From Liolophura sinensis (taxonomy: Eukaryota; Mollusca; Polyplacophora; Chitonida; Chitonidae): a DNA stretch of 64,000 nucleotides. Both the position numbers and the translations under genes were made by a program. Location of the stretch: positions 39,748,191-39,812,190 of the forward strand of contig NC_088302.1 in NCBI RefSeq assembly GCF_032854445.1, written 5' to 3'. The notes under the pieces are model-generated. The model was not told where the DNA came from and did not search any database. It saw only the letters and a list, made by a program, of their open reading frames with translations. Below are positions 11,701 through 26,700 of the stretch, one piece after another; the first letter of the stretch is position 1; every line of letters begins with the position of its first letter.

Positions 11701-14700
11701 GATGACTCAAAACACAGACAAAGTGTCCTAAATTCACAAACAGTTCCCAAATACAAATATTAATCATGGGAGATATTGTTGTCAGTCATTGTACCTGATA
11801 ATAACCCGCTGTTTATACAAAGGTGAGCGAACCACATGTAACAGGATCAGACATTATTAAGCGCTGCTGCTTTGGCAATGGCCTGATCAAGATGAAAATT
11901 TTAAATATTATCTCAGTATGACGTGTCAGTTGTCAGCATACTTTTCTGTTTAAATTGTAAGATGGTCAAATCCATAATTCAGCATTAAAGCAAGAAAATG
12001 ATTACATTAACATTTCAACAGTTTCACTTGTTTACAAGGTGTTTACAATAATATTCTGAAGGCTTCATTCTGAGTGGACTGATAAAGTTGTGCTTTTTGT
12101 GAAGCCCTAGAATTGGCCAGTCCAACCATTGTAGTTTTGTGTCCAAAATCAAATTAAAAATGTGCATAAATTACACTGAAAGTTGCAGTATCATCTGCGA
12201 AAAGGTTGAGGAATTAGGGTATTAACAGTTGGACAACTAAGACTCACCTATTTCCTCCACAGTCATGGAATCTTGAGTTATCACACAGAGTGGGGGGTCA
12301 TTACGCCTGTACAATCAGAACAAAACATCACGTTTACACATAAATACATGTATATTAAATTTTTATCGCTATCGGTACATGCAATATCTAGAGACTATAA
12401 TGTCCTTGTGTTTCTTTCAAAGGATTTCATTTAAGGACTTAAAACAAAAAATCAGTATAAATATGGGAGACGACAATATAATACGAAACCAAGAAATAAA
12501 GCCTACGGTAAAAGTTAGCATCATTAACAAACGGGACAACTATTGTCACAGTGTCATCATGTTCTAGATAGTCATGAACAGCACTTGTAACAGTATGATT
12601 TGAATACGTAAAATGCTGGTAAAGTAGACCTGATAGTTTTGAATACAGATGCACAGATTAAATAAATTAAAATATGACAGTTATGAAAACTATCCCATTT
12701 GTGTCACCTGAAATAGACATGAGCATGCAGTGCTGATCTTGACATAACAAGGTGAGACACTGAGATAGAAACCTTGTACTTTACAGATGGCTTAATTTCC
12801 AGTTGTCCTTTTCCCACTTCAGTATGAACTTAAACTGCTCTGATTTAATACCCGTACTGTTATTCAAATTCAGATAAGTAAAACTGCCGATTCACATTAC
12901 AAAGAAAATCCGAATGACTAAATTACCCCGCAAAAAATCAAAGTGAAGAAGATATTAAACAGAATATTAAACATGTGAATGAAGTGTGTTTTACAGTGTT
13001 AATAAGCTACTCTAGCAGTAGCTCTGAAAGAAACAAGGTGATATTTCAGCTGTAGTGTGTGGCTCAGGTAAGTCTACTTTCATTAATATTATTATTCTAC
13101 TCAAGACCCAGTTACTAATGATAATGGTTAGTTTGAGATAATCAGATCTATGGAAGAAAGTATAACAGGCCATTAAATATAATACTGTTACTACGAAATA
13201 AATCTCATGTAAACATGAAACAAATTTGTTTTATCTATATGCAAAATACATATTTGAACATGATACATGTATATAATAAATTTAATACATATAATTTTGT
13301 TCATGTGTCCACAAAATAAAGCAAAATTGATAAAAACAAAATATGAGACTGTAATTATGAACTAACGCAAATCTTATCACTGAAAAACATGTTGTAAAGG
13401 TGTCTTATGAAATAAGCATACATCTGACTGAGGCAAAGAGTTTAAATAAATACGAAAAAAACCCCAAAAAAAACCCCTACATGTACATCAAAAAATATTA
13501 CCAAGGTCCACAAATTATTACAATGTATATATATATATTTATATAATTGTATATTATAGTGTACACTATACATGCTTTAATAGACTGTGGAAAACTACCA
13601 CTGCTATCTATGGGTGCTTGGGTAACTCGGGGAGAGAACTATGACAAACATCATGGACAACAGAGGTTTATCTAGACAAATACATGTGCCACAGATGTAA
13701 CAGTCTACAGGGCCCGGTTTGAACATCTGAGTCTCGTGTAACATTTCATACCCACCCAATTTGACCATGGCCTCCGCACAAAAACAAGGGCTTACCAACA
13801 TTTAATATACACACATTATGGCAGAGTAAATATCATTCTCCGTATTGATGATCAAAAACATGTGATCATCGTATTATAGTCTTAAATGAAGCCTATCATC
13901 AAATACAGTATTGACATCAAAACTTATTACAAAAAAGGCACATGCTCTAAATCTTCACTCTTTCCAACCATTAAAGCTCTCTTTTCCATGGAATTTATGC
14001 ATACAATTACATGTATGACGATGAAGATGACGCTAAAAATAATTTGTTCGTGTCACTTAAGATGCAAGCTTCATAAAACTGTGCAAGTTATTTCTCTACA
14101 CCCTATAGTTCTCTCAGAATGTTTCAAAATATTGGTTGCCGAGGCGGTTGAAAAGGTTGAAGAATTAGGGTACATGTGAAAATTTTTAAGCAATATGACT
14201 CAATATCAACAGGTTTCTGCTACAAAAAATTTACAAATTTTATAACTGGAAGTTAAGCAGCTCTGCAGATATTGTATTAAGTCCCAGCCCAGAGACGTAC
14301 ACTCAGACGATGACATAGCGTAATATGACCTGTAATATGAGCATAGAAACAATCCTGGAAAGTGAGCAAGAGCTGGAACCAGACACTTCATGGAGGTGAC
14401 GCTTCACTGATCACAACATTTTCTGGTCTTGCCAGAGATGCACTGTAATTCTTCAACCATTTCACATATCAAAGAGCAACTTTCAGTGCAATTTATTTTT
14501 AATTTTTAAGACACAATTACATTGGTTGAGTTGATAAATTTACAGAGTTTTACAGAAAGACTACAATATTCTGATTCATATCAGAAGACTGATAATTTAC
14601 AATCACTCTACACAGAACAATGTTTTCAAAATATGCTTGAATAAACACCTTGCATACATGCGAAAAGGTTGAAGAATTACAGTATGTATATTTGAAAAGA

Positions 14701-17700
14701 AAAAGAATGTAAAAATATTGTGGTCTCAGTTGATCATCATGCACCATTTTTGTTTAACAACATCCCTGAAGAGGAAAACATCTTTCTCATCGTTCCCCTA
14801 CCCTCTACCCATTTAGTAGACTGCACATTTTTTAGCTTTTTGCTCCACTTTACTAAAGGAAAAAAGCTGTGCCTTCCTCGGAGTGTAATATATGACAACT
14901 TGCTATATGTGTAATCTATATGCATCTTATTAAATCATCTTTATACCTATCTTAAACTATAAGACAGTTTCACCACAGATACAAAGGCTTGTGAGATCAG
15001 ATGTTATGATCTGTAAGAATTTAGATCTGTTATTTGAACAACAGAATGTTGGCATTGAAACCACAAAACATATGCATTTGTCGACAAGCTGGCTATTCAA
15101 AAAGCGGCATACCCTTCTAACAGAGTGAAATTTCCATTCATGCTTGGGGTTTTCTGCCATAAGTTTTCCGTCATATGACCATGAGTCAGTGTATAGGCAA
15201 AGTTACACATATCCTCCATACTTGTGAAAGCGTTTACATGCTTGGACTTAACATAACAAATTCTATTTCACTTCTTTCTATTTTCCCTTGTGTCATCTTG
15301 CATGAGGCCACTTGCTTCCACTCTGCCAGTATAAATAAATAGTGAGCAAATCTTTAAACTTCACAGAAATCTAAAATCAAGCTTTGCCCCTTTGATCCTG
15401 AAAGGAAGCCTTTCACTTATGAGCCTACCTTCCAGACACAGCTTAGTTCCAAACTGAGGAAAACAGATTACTCTTTGCTGTGACATCACCAATTCTTGTG
15501 TACTTTAAGCTCTCTAACAAGAAAGTGAACAGCTTGGGGAGAGTTTGGCAGAAGAATCCTTGTACACTAAGAGTGATGTGCAGCTCTTCATGAATGCTTG
15601 GGTTAGTGTTAGTTAACCCCGTTGCACCCCTCATGCAAAGCCACCATACTGATGTCCCTCCCATAGACTCATTACCCCTCCCCCCCCCTCCACCATTACC
15701 TGCAGGCATCACCAGACGTACAAGTAGATTATAAAACTTCTGTGTTAATACATAAAATGACAGTACAGGTGCCAGGCAGACGCCAGCGTGACATGACTGC
15801 TAATATCCCCCATTTTAATTAGACATTTTGGACATTTAACAACGTGTACCCTGACCTTGATTCCGAAGCAAATACCTTTTTATACTCAAGTAGTCTAAAG
15901 GAAAAGCGGAAAACCTGAAAAAATAAGTTCGTAATTTTTCTTTTTATAAGTTCACCTTTATGGTGGGAGAAACTACAAGATTATTAAACCTGAAGAGCAA
16001 TTAGTGTGGAAAACAGACATCCATGATTAAAAAATGCTGCTCAAAGCGTCAAGTGAGACATCAATGTATATACATGTACATGTATTAAGTATAAAGCTCA
16101 GACAAAACAAATATTAAACACATGACAGACTGGGCAGTACAACAACAACAACAGCACAGCACAACATATCAGAAGGCAGGGTGTCCTAACACTTAACTTA
16201 CACGCCTAATCCATATCGCCAGTATCTTAGGACAAAAAGTAAAACAGACACTCAATACATTCCTCTACTCAACCAAACTAGGCTTTTATTTGAATGACAA
16301 AAAACACCTGTCCCTGGCATAAAAATATTATTGGCTATTAGAGAAAAGGGCAGTGTATGGTACTTGTATTGAAATCATGGTGCACAATATTAATCACACC
16401 TAAACAGGACATACAAAATTTAAATGACCTGTACGCTGATAGCAGATTCCATTAAGTAGACTCATTTTTCCTATTATTCAGAGAATGGCTCTAAAGTTGA
16501 TTGGTACTATTGGAACATTTCAAGTAGTAGGAATTCACACAACACAAATTTTAAAACATTTCTTAAAACACCTCATAAAACATGTATTACTTTTTATTCC
16601 CAATTTCACCTTGTCCTGTGTGTTAATAGCAAATAGCATACACATGTATTAAAGCAATTCTTAATCAACAGTAGACACATTTTCCTTATTCCAAACATTA
16701 TGCAACAAACACATCAAACAGTACCAGTAACCTGATCAGGTTTCCATGTTGTCCTACATTCCCTGATCTAAATATCTGCAGACGGAAAACTTTGTACAAA
16801 ATGTTTTTCCTACAAACTTTTCTTGAAAATGATGTTGCCTTAAGGCACCATAACCTAGAAAACCTCTTTTACGAAACAAGTTACCAGAAATATGACTTAC
16901 AATGTTTTGTAAGTGGCACCAGTATACCATCAACAAGACCCTCCACCCACCCCCACCCCCTGCTGCTTGCCCCTTTATACTCCACAAAGGAAACTAGTAA
17001 GACGAGATACCAAAATGCTGAAATTCCATCAGCAGGCAATAAATTACTGAACGGTATACATGTAAGTTACGTGTACACTGTTAAAATGGTCAAAGTGGGA
17101 AGGATCAATATCTCACCTGGGTCTCATCACGTCCGCTGCTATCGTAGTGTGGGTAAACTCTTCTTTACTGTCCAGGTACGGGTAGCCATTGAGCTGGATA
17201 TGTGCATCATAGCTGCTCATGGTCAAGGGAGACAACTGCTCTATGGTTGAACATGGTAGCGTTTATTTCCAAGCCTGATCTAATATTAACAAGGTTGATA
17301 CCGATTGATTAGTTTGTTTGTTTTGGATTTCATAATAATTTTATACATTTATACATTTTTAGTTATATGGGCATGTTGTTGCAGCAGGCTGATCTGCTCA
17401 CTTTACCAGAAAAAGAATGAAATTCCTTAATGGCAAAAGCATGTTTCATGGCAAGATTGTCATGTTATCAGATAGAATTGGGTCCATATGTCAGGTCTAT
17501 TGTTTCGAAGAAAAATCATGTTGAGAAATCGAATTTCACATTACAAGAACTGTATCCCCCAGAAAGCAATTTCCCAGAAAGCAGAGCTACATGTAATGTA
17601 CCACTCTGTCTCAGAATATTGATTATATCAGGGTTGATTTTTTAATTGATTTTAGTATTCCACATTGCAGATATCGCTGATTGCAGTTGAGCCATCAAGT

Positions 17701-20700
17701 AAATCAATTACTATGTGGCAGCTAGGTGTGTGGAAAGAATGTGCACAACAAAAAATGGATAAAACAGCCTATAACCTCAAGTTGTAAAGTATCAGAGGTC
17801 AATTCTCGCAAAGACATTTTTAATGTACAATAAAATATGTACATGTACATATCTGATAAAGTAGCGTGAACATACGAAAATAAACCTCATAATGTGAACT
17901 TTTAAAACTTTAAATTAATAATTATGATGATGACTGACTTAAAATTAAAATTAAAAGTTAAAATTCAACCACTTAATTCTACTGTAACCGTTTGCAGCCT
18001 GAGTAAAGGATACATGCCCCTCCTGCCTAGGGCATCCCCCACCCATTTACTGGTCATCGTGGCAACCATCATGGGAACGATGTACTGGAGACCACCGGTC
18101 AGCTCAAACATAATCACCACCAGAGACACTGAAACAATCAGGAAGGGAAGGTTAACATTCAAAGAGAGTGAGGGTGGATCAACATCTACAGTATATGTGG
18201 AAAAAGGACTTTGACCACCAAACTACCTACCTTAATACTTCTAATTTTGGGGATATCTGGTTTGCTCCGTTTAGATAATATACATGCACCTTCCACAGGA
18301 ATACAGTTTCTCATTTCTCACATGGTTAGTCCAACTAATGAATACCACATACATATCTTTACTGTTTTCACCCCCCCCCAAAAAATAAAAAAACAAAACA
18401 AAACAAAAACATGTAATATTTTGCCATCAGCAGCACTAATATCTGTCTTAAAAATTAGATGAGTTACATACTAACATGTAGCTTCCTGCAGTGATAGGAA
18501 ATTTTAAGATACTGGTTATACATGTAAATGAAAATCTGTGTCATCCCAGAAACAATGTGATATTATGCAACTGTTATAAAATGTTATTCCCGAAACAATG
18601 TAACATTGTGTAACTGTTATAAATGAAACAATGTGATATTGTGAAACTGTTATAAAAGTTATCCCCAAAACAATGTAATACTGTGTAACTGTGATAAATT
18701 TTATCAACGAAAAAATGTGATATTGTGAAACTGTTATAAAAGTTATCCCCAAAACAATGTGATGTTATGCAACTGTTATAAAAATTTATCTCTGAAAAAA
18801 TGTAATACTGTGTAACTGTTATAAATTTTATCTAGGAAACAATGTGATATTGTGAAACTGTTATAAAAGTCATCCCAGAAACAATGTGATGTTATGCAAC
18901 TGTTATAAAAAGTTATCCCCGAAACAATGTAATATTGTGTAACTGTTATAAATTTTATCAACAAAACAATGTGATAATGTGAAACTGTTACAAAAGTTAT
19001 CCCCAAAACAATGTGATAATTTGTAACTGTTATAAAATTTATCAATGAAACAATGTGATATTATGTAACTGTTATGAAAGTTAAAAATGTGACACTGTGC
19101 AACTGTTATAAAAGTTGTTCCAGAAACAATGTGATATTGTGCAAATATTATAAAAATTATCCTTGAAGTACATCATATAGCTCAAATGTGATAAAAGTTA
19201 TCCTCCATATAACAGATCTTGATGTACATGTAGATCTGGGCATGTGCCTTCTCTCTATTCATATGAAGGTTACACAAAGAATGTATATTCTAGGTAGGAT
19301 TAAATTAGAACAGAAGTCTACTGCATTTCTGTACGTCATTCGCTATCATCATGCCCACCTGTCATCCTGGTCACACCCCCGAGTGCCGCAGCCGCCCCCA
19401 CCATGGCGTATATCCCTGGGGTGATGATAGCCTGACACTCCTCTCCTGGCTTGCAGATGTTACTCAGCAGCACATCAGGGTATTTCCTGTCACACATATC
19501 ATGTTATATATCATAATGCTTTGGCCATACAACATCTTAAGATGAAGGTTTATGGGGTTAAGATGGATTCAGGGGTTGGTGATGATGGTAGAAAAAAAAA
19601 AAATGTGATACACACACACACACACAAAAAGAAACTACTAGCCTTGAGGGCTTCGATTCCACATTTTATGCGAACTCCAAAGACCAATAACACTCAATGC
19701 CATATCTAATTCCAATTTTCAGACAAATTATCACGAATTCCTAAATTTTGAATGAAGCTTAATCTTTTTCTAAATAGTTTTTTTTTATCCTATGTCTATT
19801 TGATGCCTATCTGAACCATATGTTTGTCTGTATATATACATATGTTTTAAAATCTCTTTTTTGTCTTTGTTGAATGTAAAGTGTAGAGACAGCAGAACTT
19901 ACAAGACCAGCTGCTCCATTCCCACCCCAATAATTCTGCCCATGATGGCGCCCACAGCCATGCTGGGGATGAAGAGACCAGCTGGTACCTGAGGGACAGA
20001 CACAGACAACATCAACATAAACAAAATCAAAATTATAAACATTCTGGCATATATAGACTAATAAATCACATCCAACCTGTCTCGATTTTTTTGGTATTAC
20101 ACGGTGGCTTAAACCATTTTTAGAAACATTTGTACTTTACACACGTGTTGCTGACAGCAGACAGGTAAATATGGGTGGTGAAAAAAATATGCACGTCGTA
20201 AATTGGAGATCTCGATTCATCTGTGCAGTGTATAACAGAAAACTGAAATCTGTGGTAAATCTGAGAGATGGATTCATATGTGTAACGGAAAACTGACATC
20301 TGTGGTAAATTTGAGAGATGGATTAATATGTGTAACAGAAAACCCACACCTGCAGCAAACCTGAGAGATGGCTTCATATGTGTAATGGAAAACTCACATC
20401 TGTGGTAAATCTGAGAGATAGATTTATATGTCAGTTTTCCATTACACATATAAATCTAATGGAAAACTCACATCTGTGTTAAATCTGAGAGCTGGAATCA
20501 CATATGTGTGAGGAAAACTCACATCTGTGGTTAAACGGTGATCTGTATTCACATGTGTAACAGAAAAACCACATACGCAGCAAATCTGAGTGATGGATTC
20601 ATAAGTGTAATGGAAAACCACCACAGTCAAAAGTTTGAGAGCTGGATTCATAAGTGTAATGGAAAACCACCACAGTCAAAAGTTTGAGAGCTGGATTCAT

Positions 20701-23700
20701 AAGTGTAATGGAAAACCACCACAGTCAAAAGTTTGAGAGCTGGATTCATAAGTGTAATGGAAAACCACCACAGTCAAAAGTTTGAGAGCTGGATTCACAT
20801 GTGTTACCTCATTTATCACATGACCTGAGGTACATGCATATGTAATCACATGTTTATCCATACTTTTGAAAACAAGAATACGAGGTTTACCCCTCTCCCC
20901 CCCCACCAAAAAACAACAAAAATACTAAAGATAGTAAGGCTGGAACCAGGTTTTGTCTGTCATATTTTCCATTTCATTATTATATGTATAATATAATTAG
21001 TCTCGTATGTATGATATATGTGACTAATGCTAAACTAATGACTGGACCATATTCTCTAACCTCCTGCTGATTTCGTGTTGTTGAAACTGAACAGTATGGC
21101 ACATGTAGGAGGAGTTGTATTAAAAGACAGAGAAAATATAAAATAAAAAGTTATTAAGTACTTTCTTCACTAAATTGCCTAGATGCAATCAAATGTTTGC
21201 TTTATGAACCACTATTGGTGTCAATGGTGTCACAAACTTTTATTTCCACACCAGCACATCTTTAATGTTTTGGTAGCTCATTTATGTGCACAAGTACACT
21301 AACTAAAAGACGCGGGACATTTACTGAAATTGTTAGGTCTTTTATTATTGGCTAATTTCAATTTATTTACTTATTTGATTGGTGTTTTATGCCGTACTCA
21401 AGAATATTTCACTCATACGACGGCGGCCAGCATTATGGTGGGTGGAAACCGAGCAGAGCCCGGAGGAAACCTACGACCATCCACAGGTTGCTGACAGACC
21501 TTCCCACTTATGGCTAGAAAGGAAGCCTACATGAGCTGGTCTTGAACTCACAGCGACTGCATTGGTGAAAGGCTCCTGGATCCTTACGCTGTGCTAGCGC
21601 GCTAACCAATGGAGCCACTTTGGTTTTTTTGTCAAGTTATGTGGTTTTTTTTTGTCAAGTTAGAATTTCACTGAAAATGTATACAAATATTCTTTTAACA
21701 CCCCCCCCCCCCACCAAAAAAAAAAAAAAGATCTGATCGGCTTGAAATTTAATATGTTGTTACACACTGGGCAATGTTATTTAATCTTAAAAAGGTTTGA
21801 TTTCCGTATACAAATTACCTTTTTATCTCGGTAACTATTTGTGTAGAATGCACATACGGCAACGGTTTTTACCAAAAGTTTCAAGATTTTACCAGAAGTG
21901 GAAAAAAACAAAAACCAAACAAAAAACCAATGAAAATCACAGAAATCAGATCAATCTCATGTACTTGTTTACTTTTTATTTATTTCTTTTATAAATACAA
22001 CATGAATCGCACCTGTGAATAGAGGAAACCTGGCAGAGCTTTGGCTGAAGAAACCACCGCCTTTAGATTGCATACAGTTAGTTCTTTACCTACAAAATTT
22101 AAAACCATTGAATACGTACTAGATCTGTAAAAGAAACAAAAAATGTTCAGTACTTTCATGTAACTTGTAAAATACTTTACATGTCATACTTACAAACTGC
22201 ATGTTGCTACATGTAATTAAAAATGTTGACCTGATTGACATACCTTGATACCAAAGGTGAATATGGTGATGACAGCTTTAAAGACCAGTGCTAGGGCGAG
22301 TTGCCAAAGTGACCGCATAACACCGTCCAGGGCTCGTGCACTTTTTATATGCTCAATTCGGATACTTGTAAAATTTCTCTCATAGTCGCTGAAATATAAA
22401 TTGATCCCTAATTATTCGGTCCACAAAAAGAATAATTTATTCACTTGTTTATTTGATGTTTTATTTGATGCCATACTAAAAAAAACCCACGACCATCTGC
22501 AGGTTGTTGGTAGACATAAAAAAACAGATTTCCATCAGACTAAAACATCTGAAGCCTTGTACATGGGTCTAGAGTGCTTGTCTCATATTGTTGCAATTCA
22601 GCTCCTGACTTAATACAGGGGCCTCTGTGGCCGTGAGTCGGTGAGTCCGCTAGCGCAGCATAGCGACCCAGAAGCCTCTCACCAAGCCAGTCCCTGTGAG
22701 TTCAAGTCCAGCTCATGCTGGCTTTCTCTCAGGCCATACATGGGAAGGTCTGTCAGCAACCTGCGGATGGTTGTGATTTTCCCTCACGCTCTGCTCGGTT
22801 TCCACCCACCATAATGCTGGCCACCGTCGTATAAGTGAAATATTCTTGAGTACGGCGTAAAACACCAATCAAATAAATAAATAACTTAATATGGGATAAC
22901 TAGAATCAAGTTCTGCCGCCATGTTCACAAACAAATAAGTAAATGAGTTTTTCATTTCTTTTCTCTTAAATAGCATCCCCTTATGCCGCTAAAACCTAGC
23001 CAACGTCTTATATGAAAGAGTTATGAGAAATATTCATGATTACGGTGTAAAACATCAATCAAATAAATAAATCAAATGAAATAAATACAAAAACAACATA
23101 AAACTTGATGGCACTTGATGAGTCAATTGAAAGAATAAAGATATATATTTTACCAGAAAGCATTTTTTTCTTTCCAGCCAGCTATTAAAGCATCTAAACC
23201 TCAGATGGCAAACTAATTCTTGTACAGCCATTATTACTGCTACTGCTAATCCATACTCACCACAGCTCTATTTCATCTTCTGGTCCACATCGTTTAACCA
23301 GCATTCGGATTAGTTCACTGGTGTTCATTCTGTCACAAACAAACAGAGCTCAATGTCAATATAATACTGGTAATGTAAAATAAATCACGAAACACCACAA
23401 TGGCAATATTTCAGCTAGATTGCAGAGGTATGTGTACAAAATATTAAATAATAATACAATCCCAATAAAATATCACTAAGATATCAGTGAGAGCAGTCAT
23501 TTGGTTGGTGAGTAATTGCTCTGGAATTGAAACTCTTCAATGTTGAAAGATCACACAGGAAGTCCTGCCTACATGTACATGTATAACCCTTTTGGGGCTA
23601 ATTTACCTCAAATGTGATGAGAATTGCTGGTTTATTTAGTTTTGCCATTTACATACAGCTGTTACCACAATGAACTTTTTCGATGACCTTACTTTTCGCA

Positions 23701-26700
23701 AACGGAAATATAAATATTCCCCTTATTTCATGTGCAGATGACATTCTCAATCTTAAAAAGTGTCTTTTTTTCATTGCCTTTTCTGAAAGTTTCTACATCA
23801 ATTACAGAATTCCTATTTTTGCCAAGGTCTAACACAAACATGAAAACGGATAAACACAAAGACAATATAAATAAACAATGACCTTTTCACCTTTAAAATT
23901 TAGTTGTATGTGGTCATATACTACTGAAATTTTTTATACTGTGAAATTTATAACAAAATACCGATAACGCATTATGCTTTACATGCCCACAACATTCTCT
24001 TCTTCTTTTTCCTGTGACCTACATACATGTATTCTATGGTGAAAGCACACACAGTTACTCTGATTTAACACCCGATCTACACTTTAAATGAAAACAAAAC
24101 TACTGACATACCTTGTGTACTCGTTAGGGAAACTCAGGAGAGCTGTGACCAGTGTGACAACAACAACCTGTGTGAAGACAATTCAAATCCTTTAACATGC
24201 ACGTAACTGTACCTTGTTCCGTTTGTTGGAGGTGACACATGTATTGTAAAAAGAAACTGACCTTTACGGTCTTACTGAGCTATTGGGGAATATGTTCTGC
24301 TGCAGTTGACTGGGCCCTGACCACTACAAATCCAGCTCTCCCTAGCTTGGATAAGAATTCAAAAATCAGGAGGTTGTCAGGTACTTGGTGAAGCGCAATT
24401 CTCACCTCTAACTATGATGTGAGTAAAACATTCTTGGGTATGACATTAAACTCCAATCAAACGCATGAGTGAGTGAGTGAGTGAGTGCTTCGGGTATAAT
24501 GCCGTAGTTAACAATTTTTCAGTTATATGCCGACGAAGGAATCCTCAGAGTACATGTATGTGTAATGTGCCTTCTTGTTGCAGGGTGGATTTCCATCGCT
24601 CTTTCATCTAGTGCTGCTTTACTTAGACAACTTACTGAAGGCAAGTAAGCAGCCCGACCTTAGCCATTATACTGATACGAGCCAAAGAGTCGTTGAACTA
24701 TCTCCTTCATGCTGAACGCCAAGCGAGGAAGCTACATCCTCTTTTAAGGTTTTAGGTGTGACCCGACCCAGGATTGACCCTGGATACCCACAGAATATGT
24801 CACTCACATGGCAGCTGTCAGTTCTTTGTTGGAGAAAACCACTGTGCTGAAGACTAACAATCTGGTCCCTGGCATATAATATAAACATTTTCCTAGATTT
24901 GGTTTTCACATTAAGTTCAATGTGTAGTATATGTATGCCATACATAGATGGAAGTCATGTGATCTTGAAATGAACTTCATGTAAGACCAAAGTAAGTGCC
25001 CTACACACAAGCTTACTGTCGGAAAGGTTCCACGAATAATTTATATAGAATAGATTATCCATAAATGACACTAAATGGAAGAATTTTCAAATCATTTTAA
25101 TGATATGGTAACCACAGAAATGTACAACTTACCTCAGAGATTGGGTATTTACCCAAAAATGATGATTTTCTGAACTTGCACCACTTAATATTAAAATTGA
25201 TGAAGAAACTACCAAATACACCCTGGAATAGAAATAAACCAAAAAATGTCAGTATTTCTTTTCTAGGAAAACATGACTTTTTCTGCTAAAATAGCATTAT
25301 TTATTTATTTATTTTGGTGTGGGTCAAGGAGCCTTGCTGACGGGCTAACCCCCTTGGTCACAAAATAGCAACAAGATCATCGGTGAGCACTTATTACGTA
25401 TGATTTATCCATTTAAGACTTTATGTAACTTTATCGGTTTACTCCCAAATCACATGAAATCTGCCAAGACTAGACTCTCCCACCTCGCCATCCCACACAC
25501 AAACACCAAAGTTCCCCATCACACTCTCATATGGACTATGGGAAATACAATACGACTTTCAAACAACACCATGACAAGCACGCCCACACATAATGCCACG
25601 ACAAACATATCTATCTTTTCTCTCGACAACATGACAACCACACCATGACTTTCTTACCTCAGCACATTGAAGCACAACCAGACTTTTTCACCTCACCATG
25701 GCTTTCTCACCTAACCACGACAAGCACACCTAGACATTCTTGCTACATCATGACAAGCACACCCAGACTTTCTCACTTCATCACATCCAGACGTTCTGAC
25801 TACACTATAAAAAGCACACCCCGACTTTTCTCACCACATCATGACAAGCACACCCCGACTTTCTGGCTACACCATGACAAGCACACCCCGACTATCGCTG
25901 TACCATGGCAAGCACACCCAGACTTCTCACCACACCATAACAAGTACACCCAGACTTTCTCACCACACCACGACAAACACACCCCGAGTATCGCTGTACC
26001 ATGAGAAGCACACCCAGACTTCTCACCACACCATGACAAGTACACCCAGACTTCCTGACTACAACATAACAAACACACCCCGACTATCACTGTACGATGA
26101 CAAGCACCACACCATGACAAGTTCACCCAGACTTTCTCACCACACTATGACAAGTACCCTCAGACTTCTCACCACACCATGACTAGTACACCCAGACTTC
26201 TCACCACACCTAGACATCTCACAACACCATGACAAGCACACCCAGACTTCTCACCACACCAAGACAAGCATACTCAAACTTCTCAACACACCATGATAAG
26301 CACACCCAGACCTCAACACAAGATGATAAGCACACCCACACTTTTTGACTACACCATGGCAAGCACACCCAGACTTCTCATCACACCATGACAAGCACAC
26401 CCAGACTTCTCACCACACCATGACAAGCACCCCAGACTTTCTGACTACACCATGACAAGCACACCCAGATTTCTCACAACACCAAGACAAGCACATCCAA
26501 ACATGCTCATCACAGCATGAGATATTTTTCTTAACATTTCTACTGTGCTATGATGAACTTGTCAAATGTTTCGCAGCCTCACGATGAAAACCACCACCAG
26601 ATTTTCCCACCATGACATGACAGGCACATTACCACTTTCCTCAAGCTCATTATTCATATCCAAACATACAGACTTACCCCCAAAGCTCCCAGGATGACGA

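Larger units (their letters stand above)
12307..17116 (-). other. Intron between CLC exons 15 and 16
   Basis: A 4.8-kb intron containing two MITE-like copies (13,975-14,170 and 14,442-14,683) and a C-run near 15,678. I see no further exon or gene. Confidence 0.85.

Noticed and set aside
16792-17250. 152-residue plus-strand open frame
   Set aside because: Its 3' part is antisense to CLC exon 15, whose minus-strand reading is strongly conserved.
25645-26182. Overlapping open frames of 95-119 residues on both strands rich in T, P, H and S
   Set aside because: They run through the 31-36 bp minisatellite; several frames stay open because the unit lacks stops. No start context, splice signals or homology.
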